Positions 1 through 7,300 of a stretch of 9,867 nt of DNA are shown in pieces. The notes below the pieces were generated by a model. The model saw nothing but the letters and a program-made list of their open reading frames with translations, made no database searches and was not told the origin of the DNA. Every line of letters begins with the position of its first letter. The first letter of the stretch is position 1. The stretch spans positions 1 to 9,867 of the forward strand of contig JBKQHQ010000215.1 in assembly GCA_052148715.1 (NCBI GenBank). Direction: 5' to 3'. Origin of the DNA: JBKQHQ01 sp052148715. GTDB taxonomy: Bacteria > Pseudomonadota > Alphaproteobacteria > Rhizobiales > Xanthobacteraceae. The translations under genes were made by a program, and so were the position numbers.

Positions 1-339
1 AGCTCATGCCCTGGGCCTGGGCGCCCGGGCGTTCCACCGAAACGCTCGCGGCCTGACACGCCGAATTGCGCAGCCCCGCGCAAAAAATCAAGCCCTCAGG
101 ACCGTGTGACCAGAAGACCGCTTACACCCCACCGTCGCCGCCGGTGCCCGCCACTGCATGAACCGACGCGGCACTGTCGTTAGAAACGTGCTGTTCGCAG
201 AGACTCTCCATTAATTACCAGACGTGTTTTGGCAAGCGGAACGAGCATAGTGTACGTTTAAATACAGACATTATCAGTTCGCCGGTTGAACATCCGAACC
301 ATCGCTCGAATACGCTCGGCGCGGCGTCGGAAGGTCATC
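1..339. other. Leader region upstream of the sensor kinase, no convincing gene
   Basis: No complete gene is visible here. The first 56 bases could be the 3' end of an upstream plus-strand gene: the third frame reads LMPWAWAPGRSTETLAA and then TGA at 54-56, with mostly G or C at third codon positions, but 17 codons are too few to identify anything. A GC-rich near-palindrome with core GGGCGCCC lies near 20-27. From about 205 to 280 the DNA becomes AT-rich, as expected for a promoter region. TTGGCA at 229-234 could be a -35 element, but no good -10 hexamer follows at 16-18 bp, so I do not call a promoter. Confidence 0.4.
329..334 (+). promoter_or_regulatory. Ribosome binding site deciding the kinase start
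   Basis: GGAAGG lies five bases before ATG 340. It favours that ATG over the in-frame TTG at 286, which has no purine-rich site before it and would only add an 18-residue Arg-rich segment. Confidence 0.6.
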
Positions 340-1542
340 ATGCCGGAAAGCCAATCATCGATCGACATCGAAGACGGTCCCGCGCTCTCGCAGGCCATCC
401 TCGACACGGTTCAAGAGGCTCTCCTCGTGCTCGACAAGGACTTGCGCGTCGTCGCCGCGAGCTGCTCGTTCTATCGAATGTTCCAGGCCAGCCGCGATGC
501 TACCGAAGGGAGGCCGCTCTATGCGTTGGGCGACGGCCAATGGGACATTCCGGCGCTCCGCCTGCTGCTGGAAAAAATTCTGCCCGACTGCCGTGTAATG
601 GGAGTGTACGAGGTCGAACAGGTATTTCCCGGTATCGGACGGCGCTCGGTCCGCCTGAACGCCCGCAGGGTCTTTTCTGAAGGCAGTTCCCATACGACGC
701 TTCTGCTCAGCATCGAGGATATTACGGAACGGCGGGCGGCGGAGCGCGAGTCGAAGGAGTTGTTGGAGCAAAAGGAAGTACTGCTTCAGGAAATGCAGCA
801 TCGGTTCGCCAATAGCCTTCAAATCATCGCCAGCATTCTCCTGGTGAAAGCGCGGATGGTCCGATCCGAAGAAACCCGCCAAAATTTGCAGGAAGCTCAC
901 AAGCGAATCCTGTTGGTCGCGGCCGTTCAAGCACAACTCTACGGTTCCGGAGCGGGCGAGCCAATCGAGATGGCACCCTACCTAACGAAACTATGCGAGA
1001 CGCTCTCCGCGTCACTGATCGGGGATACCCGGCCGATCTCGCTGAAGATATCAGCTGGAATAGGTTGCGCCACCGCCCGGCAAGCGGTGAGCGTCGGCTT
1101 GATCGTCACGGAGCTGGTGATCAATTCTCTTAAGCACGCGTTCCCTGACGACAAACGACATGGCGAGGTGGTAGTTGCCTATAAGATTGTCGGCACCAAT
1201 TGGACACTTTCGGTCTCGGACAACGGAAACGGCAACGCCGGCAGTGGCCGTGAGAGGATCGAGCCCGGCCTAGGCACGAGTATCATCAAAGCGCTCGCGC
1301 AGCAGCTTGATGCCACGGTCGAGGCCACCAGTGGGCCATCAGGCACAACCGTGTCCATCGTCCATGCCCCGCTTTCGACATTCTCGCCCATGCGGCCAGA
1401 GCGACAAAAACCTCTCGGGCGTTTCGGGAAATTGCAACAAGAGAGAACCGTTCGGTCGCGGAGTGCAGGGCTACACCTTGTCTCCGCCGACGCGCACGCT
1501 GCCGCAGGCACAATTACGCACATCAGCTTAGGTACAGAGTGA
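340..1542 (+). CDS. PAS domain sensor histidine kinase, HisKA_2 family
   Basis: This is a probable cytoplasmic histidine kinase of 400 residues that autophosphorylates on His and passes the phosphate to a response regulator. Residues about 15-130 look like a PAS sensor domain, ending in the common linker DITERRAAERE. There is no LOV-type NCRFLQ motif, so a flavin-cysteine photosensor is unlikely. The phosphoacceptor is His154 in QHRFANSLQIIASIL, the HisKA_2 H-box. The ATPase domain shows an N-box ELVINSLKHAF (Asn262), DNGNG at 294-298 and GLGTS at 310-314. There is no transmembrane segment. HisKA_2 is sister to the HWE family, and members often signal into the alphaproteobacterial general stress response; that role is inferred here. 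No response regulator gene is adjacent, so it is an orphan. The last 55 or so residues form a low-complexity Arg/Ser/Ala tail beyond the catalytic fold. The TTG at 286 is an alternative start. Confidence 0.9.
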   Translation: MPESQSSIDIEDGPALSQAILDTVQEALLVLDKDLRVVAASCSFYRMFQASRDATEGRPLYALGDGQWDIPALRLLLEKILPDCRVMGVYEVEQVFPGIGRRSVRLNARRVFSEGSSHTTLLLSIEDITERRAAERESKELLEQKEVLLQEMQHRFANSLQIIASILLVKARMVRSEETRQNLQEAHKRILLVAAVQAQLYGSGAGEPIEMAPYLTKLCETLSASLIGDTRPISLKISAGIGCATARQAVSVGLIVTELVINSLKHAFPDDKRHGEVVVAYKIVGTNWTLSVSDNGNGNAGSGRERIEPGLGTSIIKALAQQLDATVEATSGPSGTTVSIVHAPLSTFSPMRPERQKPLGRFGKLQQERTVRSRSAGLHLVSADAHAAAGTITHISLGTE

Positions 1543-1768
1543 CGGTGAGCAGGCATGGTGTATTCGTTATGTTGAGGAACGAGCGCATCTGAAAAATGCC
1601 TATTGGCAGGCAGGACTGCACCACCACTGCAGCTTCGCCCCTGAGTAAATCAGTTGCGTTCGAGGGCGACACGCCGATCCGACGAACTGCCATTGAGAAG
1701 GGTAGAAGTCCTTTCCATGATTAGGGTCGGTCAACCACAACGACCTCGAAATGCGACGGGCAGCGATC

Positions 1769-2002
1769 ATGGACAAACAGCAGCTGGAGTGGCTGCAATG
1801 CGTTTGCGACTACTCCGATGGCGTTAAGGGATATGGTGGATATGCTATTGCCGGACCCGGACTGCGTGCCGCTGACCAGTCGCTGCGTAAAATAGGATAT
1901 ATCGTTGGCCTACGGAACGGTACCTTGGCGAGCGTTATCACGGACGCCGGTCGTGCAGCCCTCGCCGCACGCGACAGTGTTGGGTATCCGTCAACGCGAT
2001 GA
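1769..2002 (+). CDS. Small hypothetical protein
   Basis: A 77-residue protein that I cannot name. It starts MDKQQLEWLQCVCDYSDG and has a Gly-rich middle (GVKGYGGYAIAGPG). It ends with ITDAGRAALAARD, a phrase typical of the last helix of winged-helix-like domains, where ITxAGRxAL is common. That resemblance is weak and does not establish DNA binding. It has no signal peptide and no membrane segment. An in-frame ATG at 1751 would add six residues (MRRAAI); neither start has a clear ribosome site, which lowers confidence. It lies 226 bases after the kinase in the same direction and 28 bases before the next small ORF, so the two small ORFs could be cotranscribed. The protein looks coherent rather than random, but it could be a remnant. 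Confidence 0.5.
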   Translation: MDKQQLEWLQCVCDYSDGVKGYGGYAIAGPGLRAADQSLRKIGYIVGLRNGTLASVITDAGRAALAARDSVGYPSTR

Positions 2003-2030
2003 TGCCAGGAGCAGCGCGGAGCACGCAATC

Positions 2031-2282
2031 ATGGCTACCCCAACCGCTGCGACAAATGCCGGCTATACGATGGCAGTAAGCGTGGATCCGGCGCCCCAGG
2101 ATTTGTATTTATTATTGCGACCGACCGTGCCATTCCTAGCCCAGCTCATCGCCACCAAGCAGCGTCTTCCACAAACACGCAGACGATGCCGCGCCACCTC
2201 GGACGAGGCCGTCGACGCCTACAAAATGCAGGCAACTGCGGCCAACAGATCATGCCATCATTTGTTGTCGCGGGACCTATGA
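2031..2282 (+). CDS. Small hypothetical protein with PFLAQLIATKQ...PQTRRRCRA core
   Basis: An 83-residue ORF starting at ATG 2031 with GGAG nine bases upstream (2018-2021). Its middle reads PFLAQLIATKQRLPQTRRRCR and continues ATSDEAVDAY. From memory this closely resembles a family of short uncharacterised proteins of Bradyrhizobium and relatives, which share a pattern of the type PF(L/V)xxLIATxxxxPQTRxxRRAxxxxAxxxY. The resemblance is recalled, not searched. The function of that family is unknown to me. There is no signal peptide or membrane helix, and the core is basic. The frame stays open upstream to 1905, but that part overlaps the preceding ORF and is unlikely to be translated. The divergent C-terminal tail (KMQATAANRSCHHLLSRDL) may indicate drift or partial decay. 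Confidence 0.5.
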   Translation: MATPTAATNAGYTMAVSVDPAPQDLYLLLRPTVPFLAQLIATKQRLPQTRRRCRATSDEAVDAYKMQATAANRSCHHLLSRDL

Positions 2283-2374
2283 GCTGGAAAGAACATCGGC
2301 CGGGGCCCCGAGGCAGTCGACGAGATCGACATTCACCGATGATTAATGACGTGAACACTTGGCTGCGACACGGC

Positions 2375-2400
2375 GGAACAGCTTACCAATCGAGACCGTT
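2375..2400 (+). promoter_or_regulatory. EcfG-type general stress response promoter
   Basis: GGAAC at 2375-2379 is followed by exactly 17 bases and then CGTT at 2397-2400. This matches the published alphaproteobacterial EcfG/SigT consensus GGAAC-N16-17-CGTT at every specified base. It points at the exported small protein gene starting at 2461, leaving a leader of roughly 50 bases. It is the only match with correct spacing that I found in the intergenic sequence. Transcription by EcfG, released by PhyR-NepR partner switching, is therefore predicted during stress or stationary phase. Confidence 0.7.
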
Positions 2401-2460
2401 TCCTCCTCATCTCAGCAAGGCGCGAGGGGCGAGTATGGCTCGACCTGACAGGAGAGGATC

Positions 2461-2736
2461 ATGAAAAAACTAACTGTGCTTGGCGTTGTCCTCAGTGCGG
2501 GGCTGCTTGCGGCAATTCCATTCTCGGTTCAATGGACTCCGGCGAAAGCGCTATCTCTATCGCTTGACAAAGCGGAAGCCAGAATAGGGAGGCCGCTTAC
2601 GCCTATGAGCGTTGCTGGCGTTAATCGGAGAGTGCACCGACGTGCATATTACGGCGCGGCAGCGGTGGGCGCTGCGGCGGCGGGAGGATATTACTACGGC
2701 CAGCGTTGCGGTTATTATCCTTATCCGGCCTGCTAG
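2461..2736 (+). CDS. Small exported Gly/Tyr-rich protein, predicted stress-induced
   Basis: A 91-residue protein with a clear Sec signal peptide: KK at the N-terminus, a hydrophobic stretch at about 4-23, and likely cleavage after AKA at residue 30. The mature part starts LSLSLDKAEARIGRPLTP and continues with a basic segment (GVNRRVHRRAYYG). It ends in an Ala/Gly/Tyr-rich tail with two cysteines, 83 and 91, that could form a disulfide. I recall similar short secreted proteins with the AEARIGRPLTP block in Bradyrhizobium, all of unknown function. The start is firm: AGGAGAGG at 2450-2457 precedes the ATG. The EcfG promoter at 2375-2400 suggests induction by stress, so a role in the periplasm or at the envelope under stress is plausible but inferred. 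The gene stands alone, with 532 bases before the next one. Confidence 0.85.
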   Translation: MKKLTVLGVVLSAGLLAAIPFSVQWTPAKALSLSLDKAEARIGRPLTPMSVAGVNRRVHRRAYYGAAAVGAAAAGGYYYGQRCGYYPYPAC

Positions 2737-2893
2737 CCGAGCTTCGGCATTGTGCATCAAGGCGCGTCGTCAAGGTGGGCGGCGCGGCTATGATGCTGCT
2801 TTCTGTTGTCGCCACGCGGTCTCCGTGGCGGTGACAGAACGATCTTATGTCTGATTCTAAAGTATCTCTGCCTCCGGATTCGTCATTTTCCTT

Positions 2894-2907
2894 CACCTTG
2901 CAAGGTG
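2894..2907. promoter_or_regulatory. Perfect 14-bp palindrome CACCTTGCAAGGTG
   Basis: CACCTTG is followed directly by its exact reverse complement CAAGGTG, with no spacer. This symmetry suits a dimeric DNA-binding protein. It lies 361 bases before the adaptor start and 158 bases after the small exported protein, so its target gene is unclear. A protein binding here has not been shown, and a chance palindrome cannot be excluded. Confidence 0.35.
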
Positions 2908-3155
2908 CTTAATTCCGTATTGGACCCGGTCGCTGTCGCGCCGACCCGGAGAACGCGGTAACGATCGGGTCGTGCCGGACCGGAGGCCCACATATGGATC
3001 GAATGCCGGTCCTTCGGAGCGACCCGCAATTGATCAGGGCATGAGCGTAAAAGTCTCGATCATCGGTGCCGACGCCCGCTGGGAGTCCGACCGACAGAAT
3101 GGGCCGCGTTGCCTACCGAAGCTATCGCGTCGCGCCTGAAGCCGATTATGTCACT

Positions 3156-3177
3156 AATAAATTCACATGATTTTATT
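3156..3177. promoter_or_regulatory. AT-rich imperfect palindrome, candidate operator of the efflux operon
   Basis: The left half AATAAATTCA and the right half TGATTTTATT, separated by two bases, pair at 9 of 10 positions. The site is strikingly AT-rich against its GC-rich surroundings and lies 91 bases before the adaptor ATG. Position and size fit an operator for a TetR-, MarR- or LysR-type regulator of an RND pump, but no regulator gene is next to it, so the binding protein is unknown. Confidence 0.4.
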
Positions 3178-3258
3178 CAATACCAAAGGCCGGGCGCGGT
3201 GAATTTCCTAAGCCAGATCGAGGTTCAATAGCGTCGATCGGTCGCCGTCCTATGCTGT

Positions 3259-3263
3259 GGAGG
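3259..3263 (+). promoter_or_regulatory. Ribosome binding site deciding the adaptor start
   Basis: GGAGG lies five bases before ATG 3269. The alternative in-frame GTG at 3257 overlaps this site, which makes the GTG part of the ribosome site rather than the start. Confidence 0.75.
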
Positions 3264-3268
3264 CTGCA

Positions 3269-4375
3269 ATGCGTCAGGCCGTCCGTGCGACGCTGCTGAT
3301 TTGCGCGCTTGTTCCGGTAGCCCATGCACAACCGAACGAACCTGCCGCGCTTGCGGTTGGGGTCGTCGCAGCCGAGCGCAAGCCGGTGGAGAAGACGCTC
3401 GATTTCGTCGGCCGCGTCGAAGCGATCAATCGCGTGGAGGTGCGTGCGCGGGTAACAGGATATTTGGAGGCGCTCCTGTTCAAGGAGGGTGATTTCATCA
3501 AGGAGGGCGAGCCCCTCTATCATATCGAAAAGGGACTCTTTCAGGCGGCGGTCGAGCAGGCAGCGGGGGCCTTGGAACGCAGCAAGGCGTCAAAGATCCT
3601 CACCGCGCTGCAATTGCAGCGGGCGGAGGAACTGCTGACGAAGAACGCCGGCACTGTGGTGGCGCGCGACCAGGCGGTGGCGGCGGACCAGCAGGCGAAA
3701 GGGGCCGTGATGAGTGACGAAGCGAACCTCGCCACCGCCAACATCAATCTTGGCTACACGGATATCGTCGCGCCGGTCGCCGGCAAGGTCGGCAAGACCA
3801 ACATCACCAAGGGCAACGTGGTCGGTCCCGACAGCGGCGTCCTCACCGTGATCGTTAGTCAGGATCCGATGTACGTCACCTTCCCGGTGAGCCAGCGGGA
3901 TTTCCTACGCGCGCAGGCGAGCGGTCAGCGGGTCGACGTCAACAGCATCAAGGTGCAACTTCGCTTTGCCGACGGATCAGCCTATGCCCAGATGGGCTTG
4001 ATCAATTTCATCGACGTGACGGTCGACCGCAGCACGGACACCGTGCTGGTGCGGGCCACTTTCCCCAATCCGCGCGGCGGGCTCGTCGACGGTCAACTCG
4101 TTCGCGTCAATCTCGAGGCCGGCAGCCCGCAGGAGAAAGTCGTAATCCCCCAGGCGGCGCTGATCGCCGATCAGAAGGGTGTCTACGTCTTCGTGGTCGA
4201 GGACGGCAAGGCGGTCGTCAGGCGGGTCAAAACCGGCGGCGAGAGCGGCACGGGCGTAGTAATCGATGAGGGGCTTTCGGGCGGCGAGCAGGTCATTGTC
4301 GATGGCCTGCAAAGCCTGCGCCCCGGCGCCGCGGTGTTGGCGACCCCGCTGGCGCAGACCGTCGGCCGAAGCTGA
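3269..4375 (+). CDS. RND efflux periplasmic adaptor (membrane fusion protein)
   Basis: An AcrA/MexA-like HlyD-family adaptor of 368 residues that joins the inner-membrane RND pump to an outer-membrane channel in the periplasm. The N-terminus is a Sec signal peptide (MRQAVRATLLICALVPVAHA) with likely cleavage after residue 20. Cys12 sits in the hydrophobic core without a lipobox, so the protein is probably not lipidated, unlike AcrA. Domains in order are the first half of the lipoyl-like barrel-sandwich at about 56-88 (RVTGYLEALLFKEGDFIKEG), a coiled-coil alpha-hairpin at about 90-155, the second lipoyl half (YTDIVAPVAGKV, 163-174), a beta-barrel to about 275, and the membrane-proximal domain with VVIPQAAL. 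Length is normal for the family. It is followed after four bases by the pump gene, forming a typical operon. Confidence 0.93.
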   Translation: MRQAVRATLLICALVPVAHAQPNEPAALAVGVVAAERKPVEKTLDFVGRVEAINRVEVRARVTGYLEALLFKEGDFIKEGEPLYHIEKGLFQAAVEQAAGALERSKASKILTALQLQRAEELLTKNAGTVVARDQAVAADQQAKGAVMSDEANLATANINLGYTDIVAPVAGKVGKTNITKGNVVGPDSGVLTVIVSQDPMYVTFPVSQRDFLRAQASGQRVDVNSIKVQLRFADGSAYAQMGLINFIDVTVDRSTDTVLVRATFPNPRGGLVDGQLVRVNLEAGSPQEKVVIPQAALIADQKGVYVFVVEDGKAVVRRVKTGGESGTGVVIDEGLSGGEQVIVDGLQSLRPGAAVLATPLAQTVGRS

Positions 4376-4379
4376 TCCG

Positions 4380-7300
4380 ATGCTGTCCGCAATCTTCGTC
4401 GACCGGCCTAGGCTTGCGATCGTCATCGCCGTCGTCACCACGATCGCCGGCCTCTTGGCGCTCTACACCATACCGATTGCGCAATATCCTGATATCGTTC
4501 CCCCGCAGGTCTCCGTCACCGCCAATTACCCCGGCGCGTCCGCGGCCATTGTGGACGCAACCATAGCGCAGCCGATCGAGGCGCAGGTGGTTGGCGTCGA
4601 CAAGATGATCTACATGAAGAGCGTGAGCGGCAACGACGGCAGCTACGCGCTGACAGCGTCTTTCGAGCTCGGCACCAACCCGGACATTAACACCGTCAAC
4701 GTCAACAACCGTGTCCAGGTGGCTCTGTCGAGCCTCCCGCAGGACGTCCAACGCCAAGGCGTCACGGTCAAGAAGAAATCCTCGGCTTTGCTCGGGGTGA
4801 TCGCCTTTTATGCACCCAAGCATACCCATGATCCGCTGTTCATCTCAAACTTCGTCACCATCAATTTACTCGATCAGATCAAGAGCACGCCCGGCGTCGG
4901 TGACGCCTATCTGTGGGGCCCGCAGGACTACGCCATGCGCGCCTGGGTCAGGACCGATCGGCTTACCGGCCTCAATCTGACCACCGAGGACGTAATCAAT
5001 GCGGTTCAGGCGCAAAACGTCCAGGCCGCCGTCGGCCGCATCGGCGCCCGGCCGATATCGGACGAGCAGCAACTGCAGCTGAACGTGGAGACCCAGGGGC
5101 GCCTGATCTCCGTCGACCAGTTTGAGAATATCGTCGTGCGCACGAACCCGGACGGGTCGGTGCTGCGCCTGCGCGATGTGGCGCGCGTGGAATTGGGCGC
5201 GGCCAATCTCGACCGGGATACACGGTTCAACGGCGGGCCCGCCGCCGTGATTGCGGTCTACCAATCGCCGGGCGCGAATGCGATCGCGACGCTCAAGGCA
5301 GTGCGCGGGCGTCTCGGCGAGCTTGAGAAGCGCTTCCCCGAGGACCTCGCTTGGAAGGTCACCTACGACCCGACCACATTCGTCACCGAGACCATCCACG
5401 AAGTGCAGAAGACGTTGATCGAGGCCTTCGTCCTCGTGGTGATCGTGGTCTTTGTCTTCCTCGGCAGCGTGCGTGCAACACTTATTCCGACGCTCGCGGT
5501 GCCGGTCAGCCTGATCGGCACGTTCGTCGCGCTCAAGGCCGTCGGTTACTCCGCCAATACCGTCTCGCTGCTCGCGGTCGTGTTGGCAATCGGTATTGTT
5601 GTCGACGACGCCATTGTCGTGGTCGAGAACGTCGAGCGCGTGATGGAGGAGCATCCGGAACTCTCGCCAGCGGAGGCGACCAAACGCGCGATGCGCGAGA
5701 TCACCGCGCCGATCATTGCGATCACGCTGGTGTTGCTCTCGGTATTCGTCCCGGTCGCCTTCATTCCCGGCATCTCCGGCGAGCTCTTTCGGCAATTCGC
5801 CGTCACGGTCGCGGTTTCCATGTTCCTGTCGGCGATCAACGCTCTGACACTGTCTCCGGCTCTATGCGGCGTGTTTCTGCGCCCAAGCCATGGGCCCCGG
5901 CGAGGCCCGATTGGCTGGGTGATGCGCTCAATCGATCGTGTGCGCGACGCCTATGGTGTGGCGGTCGCCCGCATCGTCCGCATTTCCATCATCGGGCTCG
6001 CGATGGTGGCCGTATCAGGGCTGGGCGTCGTCGGCCTGTCGCGGATGACGCCGACCGGATTCCTGCCCGAGGATGATCAGGGCGCCTTCTTCGTCGTCGT
6101 GCAATTGCCGGGAGGCGCTTCGGTGTTGCGTACGTCAGACCTCGTCCGTCAGGCCGAGGCCATTCTGCGTGAGGAGCCGGCGGTCGCCGACTATACATCG
6201 GCCATCGGGCTGAATTTCATCGACAATTATTCGCAGGCGGATGCCGCGTTCATGGTCGTCACCCTCAAGCCTTTCGCCGAGCGCAAGGAAGCCTCGCTCT
6301 CTGCGGGGGCGGTTATGGCCCGCCTCGCGCCAAAATTTCGCCAGATCCTGGGCGGCAGCGTGGTTCCCCTGCCGCCGCCGCCGATCATCGGTCTTGGAAC
6401 CGGCGGCGGCTTCACTTACGTGCTGGAGGATCTGCGCGGCGGCGATCCCAAGGCGCTGGCTCAGGCGCTGCGCGGGCTCGTCGTCAGTGCCAATCAGGAC
6501 CCGCAGCTCGAACGCGTGTTCAGCACCTTCTCGGCCACGAACCCTTCGATCTATCTCGACATCGACCGCGACAAGGTACAGATCCTCGGCGTGCAATTGA
6601 GTGCCGTGTTTCAGGCCTTGCAGGCATCGCTCGGCGGCTTCTACGTCAACGACCTGAATCTGTTCGGGCGCCGATGGCAGGTGCAGGTCCAGGCCGAGGC
6701 CGCCGACCGGAACAATATCGATGACATCTACCGCATCAACGTGCGCAATCGCGACGGCAAGATGATCCCTCTGCGCAGCCTTGTGGAGGTGCGTGTCGTC
6801 GTCGGCCCACCCGCGCTCATTCGCTACAACAATCTTCGCGCCGTTACCGTTCAAGGTACTCCAGCGCCGGGCGTGTCCTCCGGGCAGGCACTCGCCGCCA
6901 TGGAAGCGGTTGCGGCGCGCACGCTGCCCGCGGGCTATGCCGGCGAGTGGACCGACACCGCCTTCCAGGAAAAGCGCGCCGAGGGCAAGACCGCCGTGAT
7001 CCTCGGCTTTGCGGTGCTGTTCGCCTACCTGTTCCTGGTCGCGCTCTATGAGAGCTGGACCATACCTGTGCCGGTGCTGCTCTCGGTTGCGGTCGGCGTG
7101 CTCGGGTCGTTCGCGGCGATCCTGCTCGGCCGCCTGACGCTCGATCTCTATGCGCAAATCGGCATGGTGGTGCTGATCGGGCTTGCGGCCAAGAACGGCA
7201 TCCTGATCGTCGAATTCGCCAAAGAGAAGCGCGAGCAGGGGATGCCGCTTCTCGAGGCTGCTACCGAAGGTGCCAGGCTGCGGTTCCGCCCGGTGATGAT

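Larger units (their letters stand above)
2737..3268. other. Long intergenic region upstream of the efflux operon
   Basis: About 530 bases in which I find no convincing gene. The only plus-strand ORFs with ATG starts are very short, for example 32 codons from 3041 and 23 codons from 3099, without ribosome sites. The region holds a small hairpin (GCCACG 2811-2816 with CGTGGC 2824-2829, no T-tract), a perfect 14-bp palindrome at 2894-2907 and an AT-rich imperfect palindrome at 3156-3177. The last 100 bases probably contain the efflux operon promoter, but I could not pick a convincing -35/-10 pair. Confidence 0.55.

Noticed and set aside
229..248. TTGGCA as part of a sigma-54 promoter upstream of the kinase
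   Set aside because: The expected GC of the -12 element (TTGC) is not found at the required spacing.
238..258. GGAAC followed by CGTT upstream of the kinase, resembling an EcfG promoter
   Set aside because: The spacer is 12 bases, whereas the consensus needs 16 or 17.
286..339. TTG start giving an 18-residue longer kinase
   Set aside because: It has no ribosome site, and the added residues are an Arg-rich stretch outside the PAS domain; ATG 340 has GGAAGG five bases upstream.
1914..1936. GGAAC and CGTT inside the small ORF at 1769-2002
   Set aside because: The spacer is 14 bases and the site lies within a probable coding region.
2401..2458. TCCTCCTC in the leader that could pair with the ribosome site of the small exported protein like an RNA thermometer
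   Set aside because: The predicted transcription start is about 2405-2412, so most of this element is probably not in the RNA, and the pairing is only about five bases.
3041..3170. Two tiny plus-strand ORFs (32 and 23 codons) before the efflux operon
   Set aside because: They lack ribosome sites and recognisable sequence and overlap each other.
4866..5795. Minus-strand open frame of 309 codons opposite the RND pump gene
   Set aside because: Its His/Asp/Arg-rich translation is the antisense shadow of the proton-relay region.
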